Source: Prochlorococcus sp. AG-409-B13 (GTDB taxonomy: Bacteria; Cyanobacteriota; Cyanobacteriia; PCC-6307; Cyanobiaceae). Taken from it: DNA of 55,048 nt. Shown here one piece after another: positions 1-8,999 of this stretch. The notes under the pieces are model-generated. The model made no database searches. It was not told where the DNA came from and was given only the letters and a program-made list of their open reading frames with translations. The DNA lies in NCBI GenBank assembly GCA_003216035.1, contig QCJM01000006.1, forward strand, positions 1 through 55,048. Direction: 5' to 3'. How positions within the stretch are numbered: position 1 is the stretch's first letter; each line of letters starts with the position of its first letter. The translations under genes were made by a program, and so were the position numbers.

Positions 1-103
1 TAAAGCACAGAAATCACCAGCAGTCTTGAGTTTTTTCATCAAGAATTGCTGGAAACAAGACTATAGATCTAGTTTATCTGGATGGGGGTGACAGGCAGGC
101 ATG

Positions 104-172
104 AAAAAGGGCACCCTCATCGAGGAGTGCCCATACCGACAAACTTGTGTGAGGAGTGTCGTAGTTCCGGTC
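104..172 (-). ncRNA. Candidate small RNA of Yfr1/Yfr10 type (copy A)
   Basis: Read on the minus strand, this stretch contains the exact 11-nt motif ACTCCTCACAC (about 148-158), the signature known from the cyanobacterial sRNAs Yfr1 and Yfr10. A linker follows (CAAGTTTGTCGGTAT), then a near-perfect hairpin (GGGCAC, CCTC, 3-nt loop, GAGG, GTGCCC; about 109-132) and a run of five T, a typical intrinsic terminator. A promoter-like pair lies just upstream. Four related copies occur in the window and keep the hairpin, the CTCGATGAG loop region and the T run while the stem sequence changes. The motif and terminator are visible; that it is transcribed, and its family membership, are inferred. A reading frame on the opposite strand also crosses it but looks fortuitous. 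Confidence 0.6.
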
Positions 173-178
173 TACTCC

Positions 179-207
179 TTTATGGGACCTTTTGGTGACC
201 TGGACAA
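179..207 (-). promoter_or_regulatory. Candidate promoter of sRNA copy A
   Basis: On the minus strand a TTGTCC box (202-207) is followed after exactly 17 bp by CATAAA (179-184). The same pair with the same spacing, and a better -10 box (TATAGA), is upstream of copy B at 15129-15157. The expected start would be near 172. Confidence 0.4.
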
Positions 208-247
208 GCACGATGCAATGGGAGGTTCTTTTCTTCTTTTAGAACCC

Positions 248-451
248 ATGACCAAGGCAACTGACATTAGAGAACGCTTTCTTCGCCTGCCTGAGGTTAA
301 GCACCGCACTGGACTAGGAAAAACCTCGATCTATCGCAAAATCAATGGAGAGACATTCCCTAGGCAAATTCCAATAGGTTCCAATCTTGTGGTCTGGTTG
401 GAATCAGAAATCATGGAATGGATGGATAATCAAATCAAAATGTCTAGATAG
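248..451 (+). CDS. AlpA-type excisionase/phage regulatory protein
   Basis: A 67-residue winged-helix protein of the AlpA family, small DNA-binding proteins that act as excisionases or transcription activators for integrases of prophages and genomic islands. The family pattern is clear: RFLRLPEV near residue 9, a helix-turn-helix around TGLGKTSIYRKI, then FPRQIPIG, VVWLESEI and a final W. The frame is open further upstream (to 101), but that part crosses a likely minus-strand sRNA. The ATG at 248 matches the start of two relic copies in this window. An inverted repeat (GGTTCT/AGAACC) lies just before the start. It is the only intact copy of four. It belongs to an integrated element whose integrase is not in the window. 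Confidence 0.75.
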   Translation: MTKATDIRERFLRLPEVKHRTGLGKTSIYRKINGETFPRQIPIGSNLVVWLESEIMEWMDNQIKMSR

Positions 452-484
452 GTCATTTGCATATTGCACCCTATTCGCTAGCAT

Positions 485-545
485 TTAGGGTACTTATGTA
501 TAGACAAAAAACCCTGAAAAACGTTCTAGGGTATGTGCTAGGGTA
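485..545 (+). repeat. CTAGGGTA-type direct repeats
   Basis: Three related 9-mers, TTTAGGGTA (485-493), TCTAGGGTA (525-533) and GCTAGGGTA (537-545), lie between alpA and the tRNA-like tag at 610. The last two are exactly 12 bp apart. The same pair with the same 12-bp period follows the alpA relic at 12882-12902. They could be arm-type binding sites for a recombinase or AlpA; this is inference. Confidence 0.45.
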
Positions 546-609
546 TTTTTAAGAATGATCTGTGATTTTGGTTCATAAGAGTTTCCAGGAGTTCAATTTC
601 ATGCCGAAC

Positions 610-633
610 TCGACAGACACCCTCTCCGTTTTA
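610..633 (+). other. Attachment-site-like tag resembling a tRNA 3' end (copy 1)
   Basis: The 24-nt stretch begins TCGACAGACACCCTCTCCG and is identical to 6611-6634. Its layout fits the end of a tRNA: T-loop TCGACA, T-stem GACAC, acceptor strand CCTCTCC, discriminator G. Such an acceptor strand with G73 would suit a tRNA-Ser. No tRNA body is present here. A relic attachment site left by integration of an element is the simplest reading. Confidence 0.45.
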
Positions 634-635
634 TT

Positions 636-785
636 AGTGTCCTGTATTCGACTGCTGAAGGCATACCAACCCGCATCAAAAACACCCGAACGATGGAATT
701 AGAAGATGCGCTGGAGACTTGGAATGAGTTGTTGAATAACGGTTGGGAGTTAGTTGAACACCAAGTCAATGAAGATGCTGCCTAA
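636..785 (+). pseudogene. 3' part of a DUF1651-like small protein
   Basis: An open frame without a plausible upstream start encodes a peptide ending in an LEDALETWNELLNNGWE-type segment, which resembles the C-terminus of the picocyanobacterial DUF1651 family of unknown function. The frame opens immediately after the tRNA-like tag at 610-633, as if an integration event had cut the gene. An internal ATG at about 694 could allow a 30-residue product. A related segment occurs at 39664-39807. Confidence 0.45.
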
Positions 786-968
786 ATCCTCAACCCATTT
801 TTATAAGGCAATTACACCAAGCATCCATAAACTCTCTCCTTCCTTCAAGGTGCGGTGAAGTAAATAGTGGTGATAATGCTGAAAAGATGACATATAAAAA
901 CAACGATAAAGCAGAGATAAATTCTTTGAAATAACCTTTTAAGATTCCTTTTTAGGTAGTAAAAATAA

Positions 969-2294
969 CTAAGAAATTAACTTATTGCCTGACATTGCCA
1001 TTTTATCAATACACTTTAAAAATCTATGTTGCCAGGCATCATTCTGTAGGATTACTTTGTCTAATTGTTGAGTAGCTAAATCTAACCTAGCTTTCGAATT
1101 TCTAATAATAGTTCTAAGAAGTGATAGAGCCTCTATATGATTTTTGCATAGGTTTTCATATCCAAATACTCTTACAGCATCACTGCCTAAATAGTGAACA
1201 ACAGGTAGACCTAGGCATGAAGACAGAGAAGAAAGTGCACCTAGGCCAGGGGTGTCTCCTTTGTAAAGAATATGTTGATGTAATATAAATTCTTTAAGTG
1301 CAGGCCATTCAAGAAATATAGAGCATTTTATTTTATTAGAGATGATTTGTTGAGAGGCTTTATTTGGATTGAAAACTGATATTCGATTCATTAGAGATTC
1401 CTTAGTTATACCTATAAAGCTCCAGATCACATTCTCGGTAAGTAGAATAGGTATAATTACACTTTTCAACTCTTTGTCACTTATTCGATCCCCTTTAGAC
1501 CCTGTAAATATCTTTATTACATCATATTCTTGGATTTCACTGGTATTGAGATCTGCTGATTTATGGCGATTCTTTAGACCCCAATAATGCGGATAAATAA
1601 CAGGCGAAAGAAAGGTTTTAAACGAATTTGAATCCCGACTAATCTCTATGAACTCCGAATCGGGTGCAAGCTCTTCAACAAGATACATTATTGAACTTTG
1701 CTGTACATTTAATTGTGATTTATGTGTACCATGCCCCATAGTAAGATAGATAGAAGGAATCGATTTTGGCATTTCCTTATATAATTCCTCTGTCCAAAAA
1801 GAGTCATTATAAATCAAGACAGCTTTTCTAGACGAAATAGAGCTATTCATATATTCTTCTATGGTATCTAATATGGTATAGTCAGTTGATTTTATTTCAG
1901 GTTCCAAGTTAAGAAAGTCTTGCCAAACTTTAAAGAAAGTCTCTAAGGCATATTTATCTATTATTTTCCTAGCAATATTTGTTTTGTTTTGTTTTATAGC
2001 GTCTCTTAGTCCTGGGATTTCATTTGATTCTAATTTAGATTTTAATGTCTGATGAATACCGTTTACACAACCATACCCAAATTTTGATGGTTGAAGGTAA
2101 ATGAAATTCTTAATTTTAAAATTACATGTTTTAGGATAGTTAATTAGATCTGACAGCATCGCCGCAAAAATTCCCGCTGCAGCAGCCGGAAATCTTATCG
2201 AAAGCTTTGTAAAAACCCATATTACATTAATTGTATCCGTCTCGATATCATGGGCAGTTTCTTTTTGGGTCTCAAGTCTTTTATTATTGCTCAT
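969..2294 (-). CDS. Putative GT-B-like glycosyltransferase, uncharacterised
   Basis: A 441-residue soluble protein without a clear signature. The C-terminal third has features seen in GT-B sugar transferases: a beta-strand plus loop around the segment EYDVIKIFTGSKGDR, and a GDTPGLGALSSL...LGLPVVHYLGSD stretch that resembles a donor-binding region where the sugar nucleotide is held. The N-terminus has no signal peptide, only a short hydrophobic stretch near residues 35-50. It lies 57 bp downstream of a sulfotransferase gene on the same strand and probably shares its transcript. The setting supports a role in glycan assembly, but the enzymatic call is an inference; it could be a non-catalytic glycan protein. 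Confidence 0.45.
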   Translation of the reverse strand: MSNNKRLETQKETAHDIETDTINVIWVFTKLSIRFPAAAAGIFAAMLSDLINYPKTCNFKIKNFIYLQPSKFGYGCVNGIHQTLKSKLESNEIPGLRDAIKQNKTNIARKIIDKYALETFFKVWQDFLNLEPEIKSTDYTILDTIEEYMNSSISSRKAVLIYNDSFWTEELYKEMPKSIPSIYLTMGHGTHKSQLNVQQSSIMYLVEELAPDSEFIEISRDSNSFKTFLSPVIYPHYWGLKNRHKSADLNTSEIQEYDVIKIFTGSKGDRISDKELKSVIIPILLTENVIWSFIGITKESLMNRISVFNPNKASQQIISNKIKCSIFLEWPALKEFILHQHILYKGDTPGLGALSSLSSCLGLPVVHYLGSDAVRVFGYENLCKNHIEALSLLRTIIRNSKARLDLATQQLDKVILQNDAWQHRFLKCIDKMAMSGNKLIS

Positions 2295-2351
2295 CTAAAT
2301 TCTACAAAAATACTCTTGCAATATTCTTTTCTAGAAAAGTCAAAATAACCA

Positions 2352-3368
2352 TCAAGATTCACGATCCCATTCAAAGAATTCCATTGCTTCTGGATTAATT
2401 TTTTTTGTCATCCATTTAATTTGCTCTGGAGTACACGCAGTTTTCCACTCATCTAGAAGACCTTTGCGAAAATGGGAATTAGATATTTTACCATTCCACA
2501 TGTTAGATGGTAGATCTTTGTCTTTAGGGATCCTACTTGCAAATTTAGGTAAATCAGCAAAATTTAAAATATCACTAAATAATGTACCCCCTGAATTCCT
2601 TAGTTGCTTGAACTCACATATCATTAACTTCTTCCTAGTATCATCAGGGAAAGATTTAATTTGTCCATACCAATCATTAACAAAACTCGCCCAATAATCA
2701 AAAAAATTAAGTATATAATATTCAAGTCTTTTCTCAATAGACCATTGCTTAAATTCGACTGGAATTATCCCCCCGGGATGATTCCCTAAGGATTCTATAT
2801 ACACTTCTTCTGCTGACTGACCCTTACGGTAAATCAAATGGACTGCACTTACCATAATTGATCTAGGGTCACGGAAATAAAGTATTACTTTCGCTTTCTC
2901 AATTAATTCTTGCAGCCTAATAATATTGTACTGATTAGGATATAACTCGCACATTGCAAAAATACCGCCTTCAAAGAATTTGGGAAACTCACTATATGCA
3001 AAATAAGCGCCATCATCCAGTTTCATGTTTCCATATGAGAGTGCGGAAAATCTAGTTGAAAAGAAATGGGTTCCAGAATGCTGCATCTTATTCATAAAAA
3101 TTGAAGGTAATCCTTCTACTTTTCTTTCCAGCTCGAATCTAATCCCAATATTATTACCCCATACTAAATCCTTTTTTTCTGTATAGACAGTAGATGTTTG
3201 TTTTCGCTTGTGGGGCGCTATCTTCCACCCTTTCTCATTTGTTATACTTTTAATCTGTTCGGCAAATTCCAGTTTATTCTTTGATATTAAACCATCTTTT
3301 CTATTCGAAAAGATTGAAATAGAAGTATCATCAATGGGCTCATCTGACTGTACATCTTTCTTTGCCAT
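2352..3368 (-). CDS. Sulfotransferase family protein
   Basis: 338 residues. Sulfotransferases move a sulfuryl group from PAPS to a hydroxyl or amine, here probably on a sugar. The 5'-phosphosulfate loop is visible as MQHSGTHFFSTR near residue 95 and the 3'-phosphate site as LYFRDPRSIMVSAVH near residue 165, in the usual order and spacing. The N-terminal 80 residues are polar and of unknown role. No signal peptide or membrane segment is seen, so it should act in the cytoplasm. It is upstream of the putative glycosyltransferase at 969-2294 on the same strand. Three other sulfotransferase-type genes are in this island (13189, 39819, 41790), suggesting a sulfated surface glycan. Confidence 0.75.
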   Translation of the reverse strand: MAKKDVQSDEPIDDTSISIFSNRKDGLISKNKLEFAEQIKSITNEKGWKIAPHKRKQTSTVYTEKKDLVWGNNIGIRFELERKVEGLPSIFMNKMQHSGTHFFSTRFSALSYGNMKLDDGAYFAYSEFPKFFEGGIFAMCELYPNQYNIIRLQELIEKAKVILYFRDPRSIMVSAVHLIYRKGQSAEEVYIESLGNHPGGIIPVEFKQWSIEKRLEYYILNFFDYWASFVNDWYGQIKSFPDDTRKKLMICEFKQLRNSGGTLFSDILNFADLPKFASRIPKDKDLPSNMWNGKISNSHFRKGLLDEWKTACTPEQIKWMTKKINPEAMEFFEWDRES

Positions 3369-3483
3369 AAAACAGTTTTGAAAACAAAAAAACTAGAAGA
3401 CCTAGAAAATTTGTTTTAAAAATACTATAGGTTTAAAATTTTCCGTTTTTTCTAAATAAAAACTACAGGGATCAGGCATTTCT

Positions 3484-3663
3484 CTTTGCATGAAATGTGA
3501 GCACTTCAACCATCACTGCACCAGGCAGAGCGTCACTCCTTTGAACTGTCCGATTCACCAACGTCTCATTCAACAAGGAGAGTACCTAACCAAGCGTTGT
3601 AGGCAATGGGAGAAGAAGCGAGTGCTTGAGATTCGGTGTGTCCTGAAGTTGCCTGAAAAATAG
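3484..3663 (+). pseudogene. 5'-truncated copy of the Cys-rich small protein at 10683-10967
   Basis: The translation (CMKCEHF..., PIHQRLIQQGE, LTKRCRQW) matches the C-terminal half of the minus-strand gene at 10683-10967 almost residue for residue. The homology stops at about 3484, so the N-terminal 38 residues are missing. A 57-residue product from the ATG at 3490 is possible but no ribosome site is obvious. It is a relic of a duplication within the island. Confidence 0.6.
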
Positions 3664-3756
3664 ATAACGTGGATAAAGTGAAATCAATGCAAAGATCCCC
3701 CATACAGGTTATATTATTTCAAAATTAGAAACACTCATAGGAGTAAAGTTTTAAAA

Positions 3757-4908
3757 ATGAAGAATTATGATTGGTTTAGGTATATAAAAAATAAAAAGGA
3801 GATAGATGAATTAGAAGTTCTTGATATAATTATGAAGAATGGAGTAAATAATCATTTTCTTCATATTGGAACAATTAGATCTGATTTATTTGATATCCTT
3901 CCTGAAAGAATTAAGAAGTATCTTCAGAAAAGAAGAAATCAATTAAGTAAAACTTTAAATAAGATTCAATTGGATGACTCAGAAACAGTATTTATGTTTC
4001 CAATAATGCAAGAAGAATACTCACTGGAGGTTGAATTTCTTAAATACTCTTTCCCATTGTATAGTTTTCCAGAAGTAAGTTCATTTAAAGATACTAAAAT
4101 AGTTACTATTGGTTCTTGTTTTGCTGATAACATAACAAAATACTTGCAAAAGCATGGTGCTAAATCAACTTCATGTCTATTCCCTGAAGATATTAATTCC
4201 CCTATTGGACTTTACTCATTATTAAAAGCCACAAAGGAGGGATCATACACACATTTAAATCTTACGGAAAAACTACTAAAAAAAGATATGGAAGATCCTG
4301 GCAAGATAGAAAAATATATTAACTATGAAAAGGGAAGATTAGATACATTAAAGAGCGAATTAGCAGAAGCAGATCTGGTCTTAGTTACTCTAGGTAACAC
4401 CTTGGAATGGGAGGATACATTTGGACAAAATAAGATAATAGCAAACCCATTAACATCCTTACATATAATTAATTCAAAAATAATGGGATTAAAGAAGAGA
4501 AATCTGCAAGGCCGCAGAGTTCAAGCGCCTCATAATATTATAAAAGCATCTATTATTCAAATAATAGAGATATTTGGAGGCTTAACTGATGCAAAGCTAA
4601 TATTTACAGTTTCACCAATTCCAATTAGAGGAATTTTTAAAGAGACCAAAGAAGATTGGTTCTCAAGATCAGCAATTGTTGAAAACACTATATCAAAATC
4701 GAGAATGAGATCAGCATTAGATGAAGCAATTATTAGTGACTCTAGTAGAAAAGTATATTATTTTCCTGCTTTTGATATAGCTAATGAATTAAGTTCGAGA
4801 ATACCGGAAATTGGCTTTGGAAATGATGATGGTAGTGCAAGACAGTTAGACAATAGTATTATAGAATCTATATGTAATTATTTTATTTGGAGAGTCACAA
4901 GGAAATGA
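3757..4908 (+). CDS. GSCFA-domain protein (SGNH-hydrolase-like)
   Basis: 383 residues. The core motif IGSCFAD (about residues 117-123) names the GSCFA family, a branch of the SGNH/GDSL hydrolase fold that acts on or transfers acyl groups. The Ser in this block is the expected nucleophile. Later blocks are also present: LVLVTLGNTLEWED (about 208), and TVSPIPI (about 289), where an Asn or His usually follows. The N-terminal 100 residues are not part of the known domain. No signal peptide is seen. AGGAG lies 14-18 bp before the ATG. It sits between minus-strand glycan genes and is transcribed alone. A role in removing or adding acetyl groups on a surface glycan is inferred. Confidence 0.7.
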   Translation: MKNYDWFRYIKNKKEIDELEVLDIIMKNGVNNHFLHIGTIRSDLFDILPERIKKYLQKRRNQLSKTLNKIQLDDSETVFMFPIMQEEYSLEVEFLKYSFPLYSFPEVSSFKDTKIVTIGSCFADNITKYLQKHGAKSTSCLFPEDINSPIGLYSLLKATKEGSYTHLNLTEKLLKKDMEDPGKIEKYINYEKGRLDTLKSELAEADLVLVTLGNTLEWEDTFGQNKIIANPLTSLHIINSKIMGLKKRNLQGRRVQAPHNIIKASIIQIIEIFGGLTDAKLIFTVSPIPIRGIFKETKEDWFSRSAIVENTISKSRMRSALDEAIISDSSRKVYYFPAFDIANELSSRIPEIGFGNDDGSARQLDNSIIESICNYFIWRVTRK

Positions 4909-5064
4909 AAGAAAGAAAAGCATAACCAGAATAAAAAATGGATTCTTCCCTTAAAAGTCTCTTAATTGTAATTGCAGCAAATGGTGAGAGAACTATTCTT
5001 GGCTTGGTAAGCTTATATTTAGATTACTATTCAGCAAGTTGTGGGTGCTTTTCAGAAACCTCTT

Positions 5065-6066
5065 TCATTCTTCTTCGGTAATTAAATCTTTGACCCCTTT
5101 AGGAGTGAATAAAAGTGGGTTGAATTTTAAAGAGAGGTTTACTATATTAGAAGTACTTAAATCTATCCAACCAATTTTTGTCTTGTATTGAGTCTCGCTC
5201 AGATTTTTAATGTCAAGTAATGAAAAGACAAGGGAGGCTTGGTCCCCATAGTAAAAAGTAAATAATCTCATGTAAATTGGCTCTTTATTAGATATATCTC
5301 CTCCAATACTATAGTCTTTATAGAAATTAAGAAAAAGTTTTGATAGGCTAGAGGGTGCAAAGCAGGAAAAAGTTGCCTTAATTATTTTGGTCGAATGTAC
5401 AAGCGCACAATTCGAAGTTGAGGTAGAATCTTGTTCTGGAGCCCAACCTGATCCTGCAAGGTTATTAGGAAAATATTTGTTTGGAGATTTATCACCATTC
5501 CATGATATCAGCATGCACTTATCTCCATAAACTTTAATTATTTCTTTGTCAAAATCTCCACGAGAGAAAACGTCCAAGTCTGTTACATATGTAGCAATCT
5601 TGTTTATTGTCGCATCTTCTTCTGAAAGTTCTAATAAATCCCAAATTGGTTTAACTAAATTAAATCTTGCTGTTCTTATATAGTTAATAGTATAGTCCCA
5701 CTTAGTATCTGATCCTGATATTTTTCTAAGTACGAGTGACAATATTTTTGAATAAAAGCCAAAGAAATATATTTTCTTGTAGTTGTATTTATTTGAAAGC
5801 TGCTTTAGAATTATTTTACTAGCGTTGATTTCATCAAAAGAAAAGTAAATTCCACATAAGATAGGGGTTTTAGATGGTGACTCCTCATGCTTGTCCAGGT
5901 ATTTGTGATTGGATATTAGGAATGATATGTCTGATGTAGTTAGAATGAATCTACTTTTGTGCTTTCTTTGCAGAAAATCTTGGGGAAAATTAATTATAAG
6001 AGGTTGGATAGAACCATTGGTCTGTTCTGTCTCCTCCCGCCATGAGGGCTTTTTGAGGTTTTCCAA
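5065..6066 (-). CDS. GT-A-like glycosyltransferase candidate, paralogue 1
   Basis: 333 residues, homologous along its length to the gene at 19108-20100. Shared blocks are the N-terminal KPSWR/KPAWR plus NFPxDF, a YxTDLDxxxxGDYD-type block near residue 165 that looks like a DxD metal/nucleotide-sugar site, SWNGDKSPNKxFP, IKAxFSCFxPS and a YYGDQxS block near residue 272. The DxD and the late GDQ are typical of GT-A transferases; the family itself was not recognised. The likely start is a TTG at 6066, because the aligned N-terminus of the paralogue begins at the same point and no ATG is available. It is just upstream of an alpA relic on the opposite strand. No membrane segment is seen. Confidence 0.55.
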   Translation of the reverse strand: MENLKKPSWREETEQTNGSIQPLIINFPQDFLQRKHKSRFILTTSDISFLISNHKYLDKHEESPSKTPILCGIYFSFDEINASKIILKQLSNKYNYKKIYFFGFYSKILSLVLRKISGSDTKWDYTINYIRTARFNLVKPIWDLLELSEEDATINKIATYVTDLDVFSRGDFDKEIIKVYGDKCMLISWNGDKSPNKYFPNNLAGSGWAPEQDSTSTSNCALVHSTKIIKATFSCFAPSSLSKLFLNFYKDYSIGGDISNKEPIYMRLFTFYYGDQASLVFSLLDIKNLSETQYKTKIGWIDLSTSNIVNLSLKFNPLLFTPKGVKDLITEEE

Positions 6067-6296
6067 ATCCTTACACTTTTAACCTTATCTTGTTTGTTAG
6101 ATAAGTTTTTGAAATTATATCATAGTAACTTGATCAAATTTATTCACCGTAAGTTTATAACTTTCCTATTGAATGGTTTTTTTAAAGTACTCTTTTATAT
6201 AAATTATAAGATTGTGGAACCTACTGATAAGTTCGGGATTTTCAAATTTGATTTAAGACAACATCACGTATTTAAGAATATCCAGAGGTTAATAAT

Positions 6297-6476
6297 GAAT
6301 ATTGATATAAGAAAATGTTTATTAAGTCCTCCTGACTTTATACAACGAATAGGAATGAGTAGAGGAATATCTACAACACAATCCATGCTAGAACATTCTC
6401 TAAACAAATACTAATAGGTGCGAATTTGGTTATTTGGTTAGAGTCAGATTTACAGAAATGGACCCAAGAAAAATAG
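6297..6476 (+). pseudogene. Frameshifted alpA relic
   Basis: One frame from 6297 gives NIDIRKCLLSPPDFIQRIGMSRG..., matching the first half of AlpA at 248-451; the sequence then continues in another frame as KQILIGANLVIWLESDLQKW up to the stop at 6474, matching the second half. The shift falls near 6400. The gene is dead but its layout (alpA, terminator, tRNA-like tag) equals that of the other copies. Confidence 0.65.
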
Positions 6477-6480
6477 ATAA

Positions 6481-6506
6481 GGGGAGGGATTAAACCCTCC
6501 TTTTTT
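6481..6506 (+). terminator. Intrinsic terminator after alpA relic
   Basis: GGAGGG (6483-6488) pairs with CCCTCC (6495-6500) around a 6-nt loop and is followed by six T. Confidence 0.75.
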
Positions 6507-6610
6507 ATGCCTAATCAATTGTCTATGCAGTCAAGTGCGTCTAAAAGTGTGGTGGGGGATTTAACGAATGACTTGAAAAGCCTTCTAATACCGTCTATCC
6601 CAGAGCTAAG

Positions 6611-6634
6611 TCGACAGACACCCTCTCCGTTTTA
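6611..6634 (+). other. Attachment-site-like tag resembling a tRNA 3' end (copy 2)
   Basis: Identical over 24 nt to 610-633. It lies 135 bp past the stop of the alpA relic; in copy 1 the distance is 159 bp. See the first copy for the tRNA-end interpretation. Confidence 0.45.
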
Positions 6635-6757
6635 AACTCATTCACACAGGACCACATGGTCTCAAATTGGTGGTAGTGCAGTAGCTTTCAGCGGGCTAAC
6701 CTTTCAGATACATTAAACTTATTGCTTGCAAAACTAGAGAAGATAGACAAAACATCT

Positions 6758-7843
6758 CTAGATCAAGGAATTCAAAAGATTTAACCATTCCTGATGATTA
6801 ACATCAGGAGAGAATGGAGCAAGTAATGAACATCTAATAGAACCATATTTTGTTGTGATTTTTTCATATTGATTAAAAGCAATGTTTACCAGTTTGGGTA
6901 TGTCTTTGCCAATCAAAGAAACTTTCGATAAGTCTAAATAGCTAGTCATTGGTGACGCAACAACTATACACCCGGATCTAATTGAATCAACAATTCTATT
7001 ATGACTAACAGCTTGTTTCCTAGGATCATTAGGATCAGATGGAATTATCGCTAGGTGCGCGCGAGCAAGCTCTGCCTCTAACTGAACAGGAAAATCGCTC
7101 CCGTAGATTATTGGAACAAAACGAAAGTTCCAGTTATCAGCATTGGATACATATTCTTCTAAATGTGATTTGAAGTCACCAAAGGATGAATCATCACTAA
7201 GAATTGTTAATTCATAGTTCCTTGAAGAGTTGCATCTCTCTACTAATCCATAGAGCTCTTCTTTTAAATATTTAATATTAGAAGGGTGACCAAACCAAAT
7301 AATTTTACATAACTCGCTTGGATTTAATTTATTAAATGGAGAATACTTGACCTGCCAGGGATCTTTAATGATTGAGTAAACTTGTTCTTTACTCATAAAT
7401 TCTTTAGCTGAGGTTGCCATTGCTTCACATGGAAAAACAATATGGTCCGAAATTAAAAGTAGTTTTCTGTAAAGCTCCCCTAGAGGAGTATTTAGGATTG
7501 ACAGGTTGTCACAATAGCAAGTAATAATAGGTATTTCTTTCTTCTTTAATAGTTCTATTGCTTTTAGGGTGGATCCTAATAAGCTTTTTTGTATTGATCT
7601 ATTTGGATTTGATAGTTTCCCTATTATACAAATTTTTGGCACTCCAATGATATCGATTTGACTTAAAGTTTTCTCTCCAAGTGCTACGATTTGTGGATGC
7701 AATCCTATTTTAGATGCAGCTTGAATAGCGGGAATCAACTGGGACCTTATGGAGGCAAGTGCATAATGACCAGAAAGAATTAAATTGGTTATATTGCCTG
7801 CTATTAAATTACTCTTATTTTTCGGATTTAGGCACTCAGGCAC
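6758..7843 (-). CDS. Glycosyltransferase, GT-B fold (group 1-like)
   Basis: 361 residues. The C-terminal half has the shape of a GT-B donor domain: KIIWFGHPSNIKYL (about 190), a strand with ELTILSDDS, and a block EAELARAHLAIIPSDPNDPRKQAVSHNRIVDSIRSGCIVVAS in which the Asn-Arg-x-x-Asp-Ser region and the following Gly-Cys-x-Val correspond to the sugar-nucleotide binding turn of group 1 enzymes. No transmembrane segment is seen. It is transcribed alone on the minus strand. The 16-nt sequence GCACAGAAATC(A/G)CCAG at its start region also occurs at 5-20 of the window. Acceptor and donor cannot be told from sequence. Confidence 0.65.
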   Translation of the reverse strand: MPECLNPKNKSNLIAGNITNLILSGHYALASIRSQLIPAIQAASKIGLHPQIVALGEKTLSQIDIIGVPKICIIGKLSNPNRSIQKSLLGSTLKAIELLKKKEIPIITCYCDNLSILNTPLGELYRKLLLISDHIVFPCEAMATSAKEFMSKEQVYSIIKDPWQVKYSPFNKLNPSELCKIIWFGHPSNIKYLKEELYGLVERCNSSRNYELTILSDDSSFGDFKSHLEEYVSNADNWNFRFVPIIYGSDFPVQLEAELARAHLAIIPSDPNDPRKQAVSHNRIVDSIRSGCIVVASPMTSYLDLSKVSLIGKDIPKLVNIAFNQYEKITTKYGSIRCSLLAPFSPDVNHQEWLNLLNSLI

Positions 7844-8013
7844 AGAAATCGCCAGTAAGCAAGAATTATTTTTTTATAGCTTATTGACATTCCTGTTCTT
7901 TTTATTCTGACTAAACCTATTCTAGTGCGCAATTAATCGTAAGAAAAGAGGAACTGAACAAATAAAAGGACTAACCTTTTTCTATATAAAGATGCAACCT
8001 TTTCTTGGCTGTC

Positions 8014-8130
8014 ATGAGTTCTGTAGATCCATATGTAGTTGAGAAACCTCTAGCAAGGATCCAAGCTAGCAATGCCGCTGGAACCTTCAAAGTCTTTATA
8101 CCTGAGCTAATCACAACTTGGTTCAACTGA
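8014..8130 (+). CDS. Small ORF, 38 residues, unknown
   Basis: The ATG at 8014 opens a 38-codon frame with balanced composition (MSSVDPYVVEKPLARIQASN...), ending in a hydrophobic-aromatic tail. I do not recognise it. A TATAAA-like box lies 25 bp upstream. It could be the 5' remnant of a longer gene or a small protein; support is weak. Confidence 0.3.
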   Translation: MSSVDPYVVEKPLARIQASNAAGTFKVFIPELITTWFN

Positions 8131-8298
8131 AAAATATGGTTTTTGTACTGATACTTAATTACTATTATTTGCTATGCATATGGACCTCAGTTTAGTGAGA
8201 TAACTCAAAGATGAGTAGTTGATTTCAGTCAAATCTGGCTAATCTTAAAGATTAAAAGGGTTAGATTTCTTTAACCAATACCAAATGTTTTAAAAGGC

Positions 8299-8490
8299 TT
8301 ATGCGGTTTTTTCACGACCTCTATTAGCAAATTCAAATTCAACAAGATAATTATAAAGATCACCTTCTGAAATATTAATTTTTTTTCCGCATCTATCGAA
8401 AATGTTTGTAGAGAGAGAAGAGGGTAAATCTTCTTTAGCGATAGCCATAATTTCTTTGAAGACAGGAGAAAATATTAATCCTCTAATCAT
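8299..8490 (-). CDS. Hypothetical small protein, 63 residues
   Basis: A minus-strand frame giving a mildly acidic protein with a helical middle (KEIMAIAKEDLPSSLS) and a basic end (RGREKTA). No family is recognised. The upstream 290 bp contain no gene that reads well, so this may be the tail of a decayed gene. Confidence 0.35.
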   Translation of the reverse strand: MIRGLIFSPVFKEIMAIAKEDLPSSLSTNIFDRCGKKINISEGDLYNYLVEFEFANRGREKTA

Positions 8491-8783
8491 TTCTTTTGCT
8501 GCGGTTTGACCAGCATCTTCTGCCTCAATACCATTTTAAATTGCCAAATAGAACTTATCTGAGAAAGTTTGCTTAATTCATCAATCCAAGAAAGTAAATC
8601 AAGATCTTTTGCAAAACTTACTGATTGGTAAAGACTAAGAGATAGGCAGAAGATTGATATCAGAATACTCGAGATGCAATCAAGAAGAAATCAATAGAAG
8701 CAAAAACAAATTACAGAAGCAAGAAAAATAATAAAAGACTTTCTAATGACTATCGGACATCAGAAAGAGGTAATGCTATTAAT

Positions 8784-8969
8784 TTGGTTAGTTCTGATGA
8801 AATAAAAAGGAGACTTTCTATCAAGGTAAATCAAGGAGATCTGGTCTTTGATAGAGAAATATTTGAGCAGGAAATTAGAAGAGGCATATGTAAAACATTC
8901 ACACAAGAAGAACTTGATAATGAAGGTAACATGTTGCTTAGAAGGTTTCACTGTGGGATATCACTTTAA
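8784..8969 (+). CDS. Hypothetical protein fragment, 61 residues
   Basis: The frame is open from about 8655 to the stop at 8967 and reads like protein (many charged residues, SSDEIKRRLSIKVNQGD..., FTQEELDNEG), but it has no ATG; TTG at 8784 is the first usable start. The open upstream part suggests a 5'-damaged gene. Family unknown. The region to 9348 also holds a broken gene (9000-9185) and nothing else legible. Confidence 0.35.
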   Translation: MVSSDEIKRRLSIKVNQGDLVFDREIFEQEIRRGICKTFTQEELDNEGNMLLRRFHCGISL

Positions 8970-8999
8970 TATTTAACTTTTGGACTCAAGAAAAAGAAT

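Noticed and set aside
101-247. Upstream extension of the AlpA frame to an ATG at 101
   Set aside because: It would translate the terminator hairpin and motif of the minus-strand sRNA; the relic copies support the ATG at 248, and residues 1-49 have no likeness to AlpA.
610-633. A functional tRNA gene at the tag
   Set aside because: Only the 3' end is present; no anticodon arm or 5' acceptor strand GGAGAGG lies upstream within a tRNA length.
8299-8969. Lanthipeptide or Nif11-type precursor genes, as found in some Prochlorococcus
   Set aside because: The small frames here lack the double-Gly leader end and a Cys/Ser/Thr-rich core, and no modifying enzyme is nearby.
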